From Tranquillimonas rosea (GTDB lineage Bacteria; Pseudomonadota; Alphaproteobacteria; Rhodobacterales; Rhodobacteraceae), in assembly GCF_900111315.1 (NCBI RefSeq), contig NZ_FOGU01000003.1, forward strand, positions 345,718 through 409,717: a DNA stretch of 64,000 nucleotides, given 5' to 3'. This document shows, in pieces, positions 1 through 9,503 of this stretch. The first letter of the stretch is position 1; each line of letters opens with the position of its first letter. The notes under the pieces were generated by a model, which worked only from the letters and a program-made list of their open reading frames with translations, had not been told where the DNA came from and did no database searches. The position numbers were made by a program, and so were the translations under genes.

Positions 1-1040
1 GTGGCGCCGCAGTCCTGCCCGGCTGCGGGGCGTGAGAACTGCACCCCGTCCGCACCGCCGCCAAACCCCGAGACATCGGCCGCCTGAAAGATCAGGTCGT
101 CGTCCAGCACATCCGTCAACCGGATGTCCGTTGCCGCGCCTGCGCCGGAATTTGTCACCGAGACCCGGTATTCGATGCAGGCGCCCGGGATCGCCGCGCG
201 CGCGTCCGGCCTGCCGTCCATACCGAAATCGCGGCACCCTGTTCCGGATTCCGAGATCAGCCGCTGGGTCTTTGTCGCGTTCAGCTCCGCACCGAGCGTG
301 TTGCAGAACGTCAGGTCGGAAAGCGCGATGGCCTGTTCCTGCGGATTGTTCGCCGGCGGATCGAACCCGTTCGAGTACCCCACCGTCACGCTGCTTACGG
401 GGCTTGTGAAGCGGACCTCGACATTGCCGCCATCCACTCCGGGAGCGGCGTCGGAGCGAAAGCCCATCGCCTGGTTCGTCGCCAGCGGCGGCCCCAGATA
501 GACCGTCGCCCGGCGCGACGTGCCGGTGCCCGAGGGAATGTGCGGCGACGTGAGCGCCGGAGCGACGGCCGCACCCGCGGCGTCGTAGCCGGTGACCGTC
601 ACTCCGTCGCGGAAACCGCGCTGCGACCGGACCCGGTCGACGAAATCCACGTCGAAGATGTCGAAGGACAACCCGGCCACCGGGGACGCGAAATCGAGGC
701 GGAGGATCAACACCTCCTTGCGGTTGGCGAAGTCCGTGGCCATCGCGAAACTCTCGGTGCCGGCACCGCGCCCGCCCGTGAACTCGGCACTGACCGCCGG
801 ATAGCCCGGCTCGAGCCGCTTGGTCGCCCCCGACAGTGCGACGGTCACCGGTTGGCTCAGTCCCTCTCCCGGACGCGAGACATGCTCGGCTAGCACGGTT
901 TCCGTCGTTCCGCCCGGCATCCAGCCCACGGCGGACCAGTCGAGCCGCAGCGCGGTCTGGGCAGACCCGCAACTCGCGGCCAGCGCGGGCGGCGCCAGGA
1001 CCAGAACCAGCGCGACGGCGGTAAGGATGCCCTTTGCCAT
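1..1040 (-). CDS. exported DUF11-type repeat protein, C-terminus cut by window edge
   Basis: The visible 346 residues start with a Sec signal peptide (MAKGILTAVALVLVLAPPAL, then AASC). A middle region of short beta-type segments follows. The last ~70 residues resemble a DUF11/B_ant_repeat module (PGACIEYRVSVTNSG, then a DxLxDDL-type segment). A Cys upstream of the PGAC motif matches the two paralogues at 6-8 kb. The ATG lies one base after the stop of the 1669-residue gene, so the two are probably co-transcribed and translationally coupled. The product is probably exported to the periplasm or cell surface. No enzymatic motif is visible. The reading frame is open to base 1, so the length is unknown. 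Confidence 0.8.
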   Translation of the reverse strand, partial: MAKGILTAVALVLVLAPPALAASCGSAQTALRLDWSAVGWMPGGTTETVLAEHVSRPGEGLSQPVTVALSGATKRLEPGYPAVSAEFTGGRGAGTESFAMATDFANRKEVLILRLDFASPVAGLSFDIFDVDFVDRVRSQRGFRDGVTVTGYDAAGAAVAPALTSPHIPSGTGTSRRATVYLGPPLATNQAMGFRSDAAPGVDGGNVEVRFTSPVSSVTVGYSNGFDPPANNPQEQAIALSDLTFCNTLGAELNATKTQRLISESGTGCRDFGMDGRPDARAAIPGACIEYRVSVTNSGAGAATDIRLTDVLDDDLIFQAADVSGFGGGADGVQFSRPAAGQDCGA

Positions 1041-1041
1041 G

Positions 1042-4000
1042 TCAGAACACCTCATTGAAGCTGCCCTGGTCGATCTTGAAGCGGAACTGGATGAAGGCGC
1101 CCTGATCCGTATAGCCGGACTCGGAAAAGTCCCGGTCCCGAAAACCGACGACGTTGTAGCCCAACGACACCCACCCGTTCTCGAACGGGGTGACACCCAA
1201 CGACATGCCGGCCGAGTTGCGCTGCCCCCCGCCGTCGAGGGACCAGATGCTCGCCCCGTGGACGCCGATGTCGACCCAGTCCGTCAGGTCGCGACGGTAC
1301 TCGGCCCCGACCAATGTCAGCACGTCCGAGACACGGTCGCCGTCCAGGTCCTGCACGACCCGCTTGAGACCGTGGCGCAGGCTCAGCTCGGCCCGGTCTT
1401 CCAGTTCACGGGTGTAGAACAGCGAGTTGACGATGCGCAGCTCGTCGGTCTCGCCGTCTGCCTCGCGGATCGCCTCGAGCTGTTCGAGCAGCACGATCGG
1501 GCGGTCGAACGGGCGCCATGCGGCGCTGAGCTTGATCTCGTGATCCTGCTCGACCGGGCCGCCATGCTCGTCCGCCCAGAAGAAGCTGGAATAGGCCCCG
1601 ACCGACAGATCACCGGTCAGCGGGGTGGTGGCGCGGGTCTGCAGCCGCGCGTGATCGCTTTCCTCGGTGAATCCCAGTTCGGTATCGACCGACCCCAGCC
1701 ACCCGTCGGACACGCGCTGGATCCCGGCGCTGTAGGTCGTGAAGCCGTCGGACAGGCGCGGATTCGTCAGCCCGCCGCGGGCCGCCGGCCCCGTCTCGGC
1801 CAGGTCGCCGGCAAGAGCGCCCTGTGCCTCGATCCCGGCATAGGCACTGATCGCCTCGCCGAACTCGAGCTGCTGGTCGAACCCGAGATAACCCACCGTC
1901 TGAGAGTTCTCCCCCGTCGCCACATTCACCAGGCCGCCCGAGAGGGTCGCGCCGGGCCACGCGACGTAGTCTGCGCCGAACGACGCGATATCCACGCGGA
2001 AATCCTCGCCGATGGCGATCTCGTTCGTGGCCGAAAGCGTCAGCCGCTCGCTCGCGTCGTACGCGACAGCCAGCGACCCGAGGTCCGACTCGGCGACGTC
2101 GCCCTCTTCCCAGAGCGTGAATTCCTGCGCCAATGACAGGCGCAGGCGTCCATCGGCGCTCTCGTAGGAGTCGCTGACGACGCCTTTCAGCGTCCGGCCG
2201 TCGGGCTGATCCGGCGCATCGTCCCGCGCCGCGAAGCGCAGGCCGGCGCCACGGGTCCGGCGATCATGCTCGCGGATCAGCATCGCGTCGGCGATGTTCA
2301 GGCTTTCGCCGGTCTCGACGTTGCGCTCGGAACGGGCGGTGCCCTCGAACCGCAGGACGTTGCGGTGCACGGTGCCGTCCTCGTCCTCGGTGCTGTCGTC
2401 CGACACGACGAGGCTCGCACGCAGGGCCGCGACATTGATCGTCTGCGGGTCCTCTCCGAGGTTCTCGATCCCGAAGCCGGTGCTCTGCGAGCGCACATAT
2501 CCCTCGACCAGATCGGCGCCATCCTCATAGGTCAGGCTGACCTCGGCGGCATGGGTGGTGCGTGCGGCGTCCAGCAGGTTCGACGCGCTCTGCCGGGAAA
2601 AGGCGAACTCCGCCCGCGCCGTGAGCACCTCGCTGACCGCGTAGGTGCCATCCACCGCGAACAGCTGACCGGCCCCGTCGGACCCGGCGATGTCGTCCTC
2701 GTACACCAGGGTCGCGCCCGTGCGCAGTCGCTCGGTCGGAAGGGCGTCGTAGCGCCCGCCCAAGATCACCCCGTCGCGGCGGGCGGCGTCGGTCTCGTAC
2801 GTCACGATCAGGGTGTTGCGGTCGAAGTCGGCGGTGCGGGCGCGCAGGGGCTCGGACAGGAACAGGCGTCCGTCGACATAGTCGATCGAATAGTCGCGGC
2901 CCGCGCGCAGGTCCCGCCGCGATATGACCCTCAGCGGGTCATCCCGCGCGGTGGTTTCGACCACGACCGTCTCGGAGTTCGGCAGGATGTCGCTCCGGCT
3001 CAGGTCGAACGGCCCCGAGGTGCCGTCGGCCGGAAACTCGTCCTCGGCGAAGGCCAGGCTCGCCTCGGCGGCGAAGAGCTGCAGCCGCTGTCGGTCCCCC
3101 TCGAAGATCGCGCGGGCGCCGGTCAGGCTGCGGGTATAGTCGGCAAGGCGTCCGTCGCCGATACCCGTCTCGAAGTCCCCCCAGAGCAGGTCCGTCCCGC
3201 CCCGTTCGAGCCGGAAATAGAGCGGCGACCGGCTGCTGGCAGCGTCGCCCTCTCGGCTTTCGTCGCCGTAGACAAGGTAGTCGCGGTCCGGGTCCTCGGC
3301 GAAGAAATCGCGCTCGTCGGGATCGATGGCGCTGTCGTAGCGCATCGTCAGGTTCCAGCCCTGCGGCGTGATCCCTTCGAGATAGACGGCCGCGTGCCCG
3401 TCGACCGCCACGTCGCCAAAGGTCAGCAGACGCGAGTCCCCCGGCGTGGCGACCGCCTCCGCCACCTGTTCGGCAGCGACACGCCCCTCGACCAGACCGA
3501 CCGCCGTCCAGTCACGGCCCGCCGCCGAGATCGGGGCGGTCGCGGTGGTCTCGGTCTCGCCGTCAAGCACCGAGAAGCGCGCGATCCCTGACCGACGACT
3601 GGGCGCAAGCCGCATGCGGAAGCGCCCGTCCGCATCGACCGTGGCAGAGGTCCGTTGCAGCGGCTCCGCCCCCTCGCGCGTGTCGTTGAGCCGTTCGCCG
3701 GGGGCGAAGGCGAAGGGTCGCGCGACCGAAACGGTCACGATCGCGCCCGGATGCAGCGGCGTGCCGTCGGCGTCCGCAGCCCGGAACACCACCAGCGGGC
3801 GCGACCGGCCATCCGTCGTGAGGTCCGACATCTCTTCGACCACCTCGAGCGATTCCGCCCGGTCGTTGAACCGGATCGTCCGGGTCTCTTCGCGGACGAT
3901 GGCGTCGTCGGCATCTCGGATCACAAGCCGCAGCCGGTTAGCGCCGTACTCCAGCTCGGCCCCGCGCCAGTTGTCGAGGAACCGCGCCCCACCTTCGGAC

Positions 4001-6051
4001 GAGACCGCCGGACGCTTGTAGAGCTCCGGCACCGGCTCACCGTTGAGGAAGAGTTTCGCGGTCTGTCCGTTGGCGCGCACCACGGCAGCGGACAGGCTGC
4101 GCGTGGGCGGCAGGTGACCGGGCGGCGGAAAGTGCAGGCCGGCACGGCGCGGCGCGGCGTTGAGCCAGTCCTCGTCATGGTCCGAGACGGTACCGGTGTC
4201 GGGCACGTCCGGATCCGGCGTCTCGGCGACCGGCACCTCCGCGAGGTTGAAGCTGACGCGGCGGACGAAGCCGTCGCGCGACTCCACGAACACCGAGCCG
4301 GCGGCCCCCGCGCGGCGGGTATTGTTCCGGCAGAGGATCGGCGCGAAACCCCGGGGCAGCGTGAACCGGTCGAGCGCAAGGACGTGTCCGCCGCGCGGCA
4401 CGCGGCGCAAAGTGAAGCGGCCCCGCGCGTCGGTCTCGGCGTAGCGGCCGTTCTCGAGCATCACGCGGATGCCGGAGAGATCGCGCTCTGGCGGCCCCGC
4501 GCTCGGCCCGCATCCAAGCTGAATCTGTCCCAGCACCGCGCTCTCGTCGCGTCCGAAGGCCGGCCCGATTTCGAGGCCGTGGATCGCCGAGGCCGGGGCG
4601 AAATCCTCGCCTCCGACGGTCGTGCGCGAGGTCAGCACACCCCGCTCCGGCGCCGCGACGGTGACCCGCGCGACATAGGTGATCCGCCGCCGCTCGCCCT
4701 CGGGCAGGACGAGATCCTCGATCCGCAGCGAGCGACCGTTCCGCGACCGGACGACCGGGATGCCCGGCCGCTCTCCGTCGATGCGGAGCGAGCCTTCGAC
4801 CCGCTTCAGCCCCTCGGGCACCATGTCGGTCACGTTCACCATCACCCGGCCGGGCACCGATCCGCCGACCGTCGCGGTGTAGCGGATCGCCTCACCGGGG
4901 CTCAGCCGATCGGCCGAGCCGGTGCGCGTGACATCCAGAAGCGCCGCGCCGTCGAGCGGAATGTCGTAGATCAGCGTCTCGCCCGACGCGATCGCGAACG
5001 GTTCGAGATAGGAGGCGCCGTTCACTTCCGGATCGTCCCCCGGCGGTGGCGCGACCTCCTCGGGACGGCGCGAACTGGGGGCGACATAGCCCTCGGGCGG
5101 GGTCACTAGAAAGACGTACTGGCCCGGCTCGACATAGGGAAAGCGGTAGGCGCCGGGGTCGAAATCGTAGCCTTGTCCCGAGGCGTCGGTGACCCGTCCG
5201 CCGCTTTCCACGGTCGCCGGGAAGGCGGACTCGAGGTCCGCGCCGAACACATCCGCCGGCGCCCCCGTCTCGGCGTCTATGATCGTGATCCGCGCCCCGT
5301 TCAGCGGCGTCCCGCTGCGGCTGTCGAAGACGCGGCCGCGCGGGGTGACGGGGCCGACGGTGACGCTGCTCTCGAACCTGCGTTCGGGGAAGCGCCTGGT
5401 TTCGGCGGCCGCGAGAACCCTGGAATTCTCCTGTGTGGCCAGCACGCCGTCCCGCCCCGCCTCGGTGTCCGAGCAGGCGCAAATGCCGCCCACGAAGGTG
5501 CCGGTATCCTCGCCAGTCTCGTAGATGCGCAGCATCTCGGTGTCGCCACTGACGGAATCGGAGACCTCGAGCGTGGCGCTGTCGCGCCGACCCGTATCGG
5601 TATTCTCGAGCGGATCGACCAGAACGAAGACCACGTCCTCGTCCGGCCGGACCCGTTCCGTCGGGGAGAGGCCCGCCGCCGCGCCCGCGCCGCCCGTCCG
5701 CTCGGGCACCGGCACGAAGGGACCGTCTGCGTCGCCGGACGGGCTGTATTCGGGAGAGACGATCTCCTGCCCCAGCGTATCGGCCTCTTCACCCGAGACA
5801 CGCCAGGCCGACAGCTCGCCCGGCACGTCGGGGGCCACGACCGAAATCGTGGTCTCGGCCTCGATCGTGGAAAGCGCGCCCTCGTCGGGACCGAACTCGA
5901 TCACCGCGCGGTTGGTGACCTGGCGGTCGGACGCGGGCGCGTCGCCATCCGGCGCCTGTGCCGAGGCGACACCCGCGACCAGCAGCGCAACGACCACGCC
6001 GGCCCGGCAAACCGGCCCGGCGCGCCATGTCGGGCGTGCCCGGCAGAGCAC
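1042..6051 (-). CDS. very large DUF11/carboxypeptidase-regulatory-like protein with predicted outer-membrane barrel
   Basis: This 1669-residue protein has a signal peptide ending near GVASAQA. Domains by eye: a segment at about 140-190 with GEDTGTFVGG; a carboxypeptidase-regulatory/SdrD-like fold at about 235-335 (GRVFDSRSGTPLNGARI); a DUF11 module at about 370-490 (VTDMVPEGLKRVEGSL); a second carboxypeptidase-like fold at about 505-575; Ig-like segments to about 860. The remaining ~750 residues are alternating amphipathic strands rich in Tyr, Asp and Arg, ending FIQFRFKIDQGSFNEVF. The C-terminal aromatic residue is typical of outer-membrane barrels. The ATG abuts the stop of the upstream DUF11 gene. 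I infer an outer-membrane protein with periplasmic or surface beta domains, perhaps a scaffold or secretion port for the small DUF11 proteins of the operon. I do not recognise a named family for the whole protein. Confidence 0.85.
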   Translation of the reverse strand: MLCRARPTWRAGPVCRAGVVVALLVAGVASAQAPDGDAPASDRQVTNRAVIEFGPDEGALSTIEAETTISVVAPDVPGELSAWRVSGEEADTLGQEIVSPEYSPSGDADGPFVPVPERTGGAGAAAGLSPTERVRPDEDVVFVLVDPLENTDTGRRDSATLEVSDSVSGDTEMLRIYETGEDTGTFVGGICACSDTEAGRDGVLATQENSRVLAAAETRRFPERRFESSVTVGPVTPRGRVFDSRSGTPLNGARITIIDAETGAPADVFGADLESAFPATVESGGRVTDASGQGYDFDPGAYRFPYVEPGQYVFLVTPPEGYVAPSSRRPEEVAPPPGDDPEVNGASYLEPFAIASGETLIYDIPLDGAALLDVTRTGSADRLSPGEAIRYTATVGGSVPGRVMVNVTDMVPEGLKRVEGSLRIDGERPGIPVVRSRNGRSLRIEDLVLPEGERRRITYVARVTVAAPERGVLTSRTTVGGEDFAPASAIHGLEIGPAFGRDESAVLGQIQLGCGPSAGPPERDLSGIRVMLENGRYAETDARGRFTLRRVPRGGHVLALDRFTLPRGFAPILCRNNTRRAGAAGSVFVESRDGFVRRVSFNLAEVPVAETPDPDVPDTGTVSDHDEDWLNAAPRRAGLHFPPPGHLPPTRSLSAAVVRANGQTAKLFLNGEPVPELYKRPAVSSEGGARFLDNWRGAELEYGANRLRLVIRDADDAIVREETRTIRFNDRAESLEVVEEMSDLTTDGRSRPLVVFRAADADGTPLHPGAIVTVSVARPFAFAPGERLNDTREGAEPLQRTSATVDADGRFRMRLAPSRRSGIARFSVLDGETETTATAPISAAGRDWTAVGLVEGRVAAEQVAEAVATPGDSRLLTFGDVAVDGHAAVYLEGITPQGWNLTMRYDSAIDPDERDFFAEDPDRDYLVYGDESREGDAASSRSPLYFRLERGGTDLLWGDFETGIGDGRLADYTRSLTGARAIFEGDRQRLQLFAAEASLAFAEDEFPADGTSGPFDLSRSDILPNSETVVVETTARDDPLRVISRRDLRAGRDYSIDYVDGRLFLSEPLRARTADFDRNTLIVTYETDAARRDGVILGGRYDALPTERLRTGATLVYEDDIAGSDGAGQLFAVDGTYAVSEVLTARAEFAFSRQSASNLLDAARTTHAAEVSLTYEDGADLVEGYVRSQSTGFGIENLGEDPQTINVAALRASLVVSDDSTEDEDGTVHRNVLRFEGTARSERNVETGESLNIADAMLIREHDRRTRGAGLRFAARDDAPDQPDGRTLKGVVSDSYESADGRLRLSLAQEFTLWEEGDVAESDLGSLAVAYDASERLTLSATNEIAIGEDFRVDIASFGADYVAWPGATLSGGLVNVATGENSQTVGYLGFDQQLEFGEAISAYAGIEAQGALAGDLAETGPAARGGLTNPRLSDGFTTYSAGIQRVSDGWLGSVDTELGFTEESDHARLQTRATTPLTGDLSVGAYSSFFWADEHGGPVEQDHEIKLSAAWRPFDRPIVLLEQLEAIREADGETDELRIVNSLFYTRELEDRAELSLRHGLKRVVQDLDGDRVSDVLTLVGAEYRRDLTDWVDIGVHGASIWSLDGGGQRNSAGMSLGVTPFENGWVSLGYNVVGFRDRDFSESGYTDQGAFIQFRFKIDQGSFNEVF

Positions 6052-7077
6052 CTAGTTGACCGTCGCGCGCACCCGCACGGTGGCCGAAGCGCCGGGCACG
6101 AGGCTCCCGACCGTGCCGCTGATCACGCCATCTGCGACCTCGACGTTGTCGAAGCCGTTGTTGGCAGCGATCGCATCGTAGGTGACGTTCTCCGGCAGGG
6201 TATCGTTGAAGCTCAGCGTCGTGGCCGGGCTGCTGGCCTCGGGCGCGTTCGAGAGCGTGATCGTGTATTCCACGCAGGCGCCGGGGATGAACGCCTCGGC
6301 GCCCGGCTCGGGCGGGCCGTTTCCGCACGAAAAGCCACCCGCCCGGTTCTCGGACACCACGATCACGTCCTTCATCGCCGACAGCAGCGGCGCCAGGACC
6401 TGATAGCTGACCTCGCCCTGTTCGGTGCCGTCGCCGCCATCGTCGCCATAGACGATGTCGATCCCGTCGAGCCCCTGCCCGGTCACCGCGCCTTGCGGTC
6501 CGCCCCCGCCGGGCGCGAGCGGCGTCGCCGTGGCCCGCAGCGCGGTCAACTGGCCGTCGGAGGCGCTGCGCGGGATCGTCGCCCGCACCACCACGATGAG
6601 CGATCCGTCGACCGCCACCGCGGGCGTCGCCACCGTCCCGTTCGGGTCGAAGGAGGTCGCCTCGCCACCCTCTTCCGGCTGGAGAAAGACCGAATACGTT
6701 CCCTCCGCGCCGTCACCGGCGGGGTCGAAGGTCAGGCCTAGCTGATCCTCGAGCGCCTCGATGTCGATGTCGAACGGCACGGGCTCGTTGCCGGTATTTG
6801 TCAGCAGGAACCGGATTTCCTGCGCCGAGGCGCCGGGCTCGACGTTCACCGTCGCCGAGTCGTCGAGCGCGGCGAAGGCGAAGGACACGCGCTGATCGAC
6901 CGTGAAGTCGGCCGAGGCGACGCCCGGCAGTTCGATCTGGTCGCCGCCGGACTCGTAGACGACGCTGATGGAGTTCGAGATCGCCGTGCCCGATGGCTGC
7001 CCGTCGGCCAGGACGGCGGGCGCGGCCAGCGCCCCGGCCAGGGCGGTCGCAAGCGAAAGGCTCTGGTGTCTTGTCAT
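6052..7077 (-). CDS. exported DUF11-repeat protein (paralogue 1)
   Basis: About 341 residues with a Sec signal peptide (MTRHQSLSLATALAGALAAP, cleaved after VLA). The N-terminal half carries an SxSISVVYESGG-type segment. The C-terminal ~110 residues form a DUF11 module with a conserved Cys pair (FSCGNG and PGACVEYTI). It is the tandem paralogue of the next gene upstream, with the same domain order and the same ending (VRVRATVN versus VRIRAVVD). I chose the ATG at 7077 because GGGGAA lies five bases upstream. An in-frame ATG at 7116 overlaps the upstream stop as TGATG and would add 13 residues. The function is unknown; it is an extracytoplasmic beta-rich protein, probably assembled with the large barrel protein. 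Confidence 0.82.
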   Translation of the reverse strand: MTRHQSLSLATALAGALAAPAVLADGQPSGTAISNSISVVYESGGDQIELPGVASADFTVDQRVSFAFAALDDSATVNVEPGASAQEIRFLLTNTGNEPVPFDIDIEALEDQLGLTFDPAGDGAEGTYSVFLQPEEGGEATSFDPNGTVATPAVAVDGSLIVVVRATIPRSASDGQLTALRATATPLAPGGGGPQGAVTGQGLDGIDIVYGDDGGDGTEQGEVSYQVLAPLLSAMKDVIVVSENRAGGFSCGNGPPEPGAEAFIPGACVEYTITLSNAPEASSPATTLSFNDTLPENVTYDAIAANNGFDNVEVADGVISGTVGSLVPGASATVRVRATVN

Positions 7078-7115
7078 GACGTTCCCCGCGGTCCGTGTCA
7101 GTCTGGTCACGCGCA

Positions 7116-8147
7116 TCAGTCCACCACCGCGCGGATGCGGACGCTCGCCGTCGCGCCGGGCGCGAGCGCCCCTAGCTCGCCGGTGACGGTGCCGCCCGCC
7201 TCGGTCACGCTGTCGAAGCCGACATTGGCGGCGGTGCCGGCGTAGGTGATCCCGTCGGGCAGCTCGTCGGTGACGGTCACGTTGACGGCGTCGGTGCTGG
7301 CCTCTTCGCCGTTGCTGACGCTGATCGTGTATTCCACGCAAGCGCCCGGCACCGCGGCTTCGGCGCCGCTGTCGGCGGGATCGCTGCCGCAATCGAAGTC
7401 GTTCGACAGGTTCTCCGAAATCACTGCCGCGCTCTTCGAGGCCGTCAGCTGAGGGGCCTGCACGACGTAGCGCTCGGACTGGAGCTCGAGGCCGTCCTCG
7501 CCGGGATCGGTAAAGATCGTGTCGACACCCTGCAGGCCCTGGCCCGTGACCTCGGTCGTGACCGTGTCCGTGCCGGCGTCCAGCGCGGTCGCGGTCACGT
7601 CGAACGTGTCGGTCGCGCCGTCCGCGACGTCGGAGGGGATATGCGCGACGACCTTGACGAACCGCACCGCGTCCGCATCGAGATCGCCCAGGTTGGTCGT
7701 GCCGCTGATGTCATAGAGCGCATCCTCCGCCGCGACCTCGGGCGCATCTCCGACATAGACCGAGTAGCTCCCCGGCGCCCCGTCGCCAGCGGCGTCGAAC
7801 GACAGCCCGATATCCCCGCTCGCGGCCACGTCGATGTCATAGCCGGACGCGTCGTTGCCCTCGTTCTCGAGCCGGTAGACCATGGTCTGCCCGTCCGCGC
7901 CCTGCTCGGCGAGGACCGCGTCGCCGGCCTCCTGGCCCTGGAAGCTGAAATCGACCTTGCGGTCGACCACGAACTCCACGCTGGCGGCGTCATCCTGTGT
8001 GATCGTCGTGCCCCCACTGGAATACGAGATGCTGACCGAGCTGGACACCGAGGTGCCCGGCGCGGTGCCGGCGGCGTGGGCTCCGCCAGCGAAGGCGAGT
8101 GTCGAGACGGCGCAGATAAGGGAACGCCGCGCGGCGCGGATATGCAT
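7116..8147 (-). CDS. exported DUF11-repeat protein (paralogue 2)
   Basis: About 343 residues. The signal peptide is MHIRAARRSLICAVSTLAFA, with cleavage after GGAHA. The ATG is preceded by a strong GAGGAG seven bases away, so the longer reading to 8207 is rejected. The mature N-terminus has the Ser-rich SSSVSISYSSGG segment shared with paralogue 1. The C-terminus is a DUF11 module with the Cys pair NDFDCGSD and PGACVEYTISVSNG. The composition is strongly acidic (many Asp and Glu), as often seen in secreted repeat proteins. It probably duplicated locally to give the downstream gene. No catalytic residues are evident; a structural or adhesive role is inferred. Confidence 0.84.
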   Translation of the reverse strand: MHIRAARRSLICAVSTLAFAGGAHAAGTAPGTSVSSSVSISYSSGGTTITQDDAASVEFVVDRKVDFSFQGQEAGDAVLAEQGADGQTMVYRLENEGNDASGYDIDVAASGDIGLSFDAAGDGAPGSYSVYVGDAPEVAAEDALYDISGTTNLGDLDADAVRFVKVVAHIPSDVADGATDTFDVTATALDAGTDTVTTEVTGQGLQGVDTIFTDPGEDGLELQSERYVVQAPQLTASKSAAVISENLSNDFDCGSDPADSGAEAAVPGACVEYTISVSNGEEASTDAVNVTVTDELPDGITYAGTAANVGFDSVTEAGGTVTGELGALAPGATASVRIRAVVD

Positions 8148-8187
8148 TGTCGGTCTCCTCGGTTGCGATCGGGCCGGAGTTGCCGCG

Positions 8188-8661
8188 TCAACGGACGACG
8201 GCGTCATACTCGACGGTGACGTCGGACTGCGGTTCGACCTGGTCGATGGTCACCCGCAGATGCGTGAGGTCCGTCGCCTGCGCCTGGCGGGTTTCGCCGC
8301 CCACCTCGACGGTCAGGTCCTCGAACGGCGCAAAGCTCTCGCCGCCGTCGGCGGAAAAGGCGACCTCCAGCGAGGTGCCCGCCGAGACGGACGTCGGGTC
8401 GATCGCCAGCGACTCGTCGAGCGGCAGCGACAGCCCGACGGAATTGGCAGGGACCGGATCGGTGTTCTCGAGCTGGATGCGGTAGATCAGCGGATCGCCG
8501 GGCACCGCGGTCTCGACCGGTTGGTACTCGGTCTCTCCCGCATCGGTCACGACCTCGCGCACGACATTCATGGAGACGGTCGTCTCGGCCGTCGCACCCT
8601 GCGCGAGCGCGGAACCTGCCACCGATCCGACAGCGAGAAGGGCAAGGCGAAAGGCTGGCAT
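8188..8661 (-). CDS. small exported DUF11-like protein, first gene of the operon
   Basis: 157 residues. A signal peptide (MPAFRLALLAVGSVAGSALA) is followed by one beta-sandwich-like domain with the DUF11-type phrase PGDPLIYRIQLENTDPVPA and ending VTVEYDAVVR. The ATG is chosen over a TTG two codons upstream because GGAG sits nine bases before it. It is the promoter-proximal gene of a minus-strand run of five genes with short spacers. The ~215 bases upstream contain an AT-richer stretch (about 8685-8705) that probably holds the operon promoter. The function is unknown. The single-domain size suggests a pilot or partner subunit of the larger DUF11 proteins, which is inference only. Confidence 0.8.
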   Translation of the reverse strand: MPAFRLALLAVGSVAGSALAQGATAETTVSMNVVREVVTDAGETEYQPVETAVPGDPLIYRIQLENTDPVPANSVGLSLPLDESLAIDPTSVSAGTSLEVAFSADGGESFAPFEDLTVEVGGETRQAQATDLTHLRVTIDQVEPQSDVTVEYDAVVR

Positions 8662-8879
8662 CGGCAATCTCCGTGTATGGCTCGTTAACTTATTGAAATC
8701 TCATCAAGACCGGGCAATCAACCGGCGGAGGGGAAATGCCCCAGAATGGTCACAATCGCCGGTGCATGCGAGCAACGGGATGCTCTTACCCATCGGGTTC
8801 GGGCGAATTGCGAGCTCTCCCGGGGCGGCGGCATGATCACGGGTCTGCATCCGCGGCGGATATGGTGTAATCCCAGAGC

Positions 8880-9503
8880 ATGGAACTCACCGATCACCAC
8901 CGAGCCGCCTTGGAAGACATCCTCAGATGGCGTCGTGACGTGCGGCACTTTCGTCGCGACCCGGTCGATCCGGCCGTGCTGGACCGTCTGAGGCAAAGCA
9001 TGGATTTCTCGCCATCCGTCGGCAACTCGCGTCCCTGGCGGGTCTTGCAGGTCGAGAGCCACGACGCCCGCGCCCGAATCGCCGACAATTTCGAGGACTG
9101 CAACGCTAGGGCCGCGGCGTCCTATGACAGCGACGCCCGGCGCGACTACCTCGCCCTGAAGCTCGCCGGTCTGCGCGAGGCGCCGATCCATATCGCGGTA
9201 TTCACCGACGAAGGCGTCGAAGAGGGCCGTGAACTGGGACGGAAGACGATGCCGGAGACACTCGCCTACTCGACGGTCATGGCGATGCACACCCTCTGGC
9301 TGGCCGCGCGGGCCGAGAATATCGGTGTCGGCTGGGTCTCGATCCTCGACCCGGCCACCGTCGCCGCCATCCTCGGAACGCCACGCACGTGGTCTTTGAC
9401 CGGGTACCTCTGCCTGGGCTACGCCGAGGAGGACGCGGAAACTCCGCTTCTGCACAAGACCGGCTGGCAGAGCGATACCAGCACCGACTGGCAAATCGTT
9501 TGA
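8880..9503 (+). CDS. bluB: 5,6-dimethylbenzimidazole synthase BluB
   Basis: A 207-residue nitroreductase-fold protein of the usual BluB length. BluB uses reduced FMN and oxygen to cut FMN into 5,6-dimethylbenzimidazole, the lower ligand of vitamin B12. Recognisable family segments are WRRDVRHFRRDPVD near the N-terminus, MDFSPSVGNSRPWRVLQVES, and the C-terminal GVGWVSILDPATVAAILGTP followed by LTGYLCLGYAEE. The gene stands alone between the DUF11 operon and the haemoglobin gene; no other cobalamin gene is in the window. I looked upstream for a cobalamin riboswitch and saw no B12-box-like core. The start ATG is the first in frame and gives the expected N-terminus. Confidence 0.93.
   Translation: MELTDHHRAALEDILRWRRDVRHFRRDPVDPAVLDRLRQSMDFSPSVGNSRPWRVLQVESHDARARIADNFEDCNARAAASYDSDARRDYLALKLAGLREAPIHIAVFTDEGVEEGRELGRKTMPETLAYSTVMAMHTLWLAARAENIGVGWVSILDPATVAAILGTPRTWSLTGYLCLGYAEEDAETPLLHKTGWQSDTSTDWQIV

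Noticed and set aside
820-6741. Long plus-strand open frames antisense to the DUF11 operon (up to 522 codons)
   Set aside because: They are Arg/His/Gln-rich reverse-strand shadows of GC-rich genes, lack ribosome sites and show no family motif; the minus frames have signal peptides and recognisable folds.
8662-8879. Cobalamin riboswitch upstream of bluB
   Set aside because: I found no conserved B12-box-like core or the expected long leader; the start codon is preceded by ordinary sequence.
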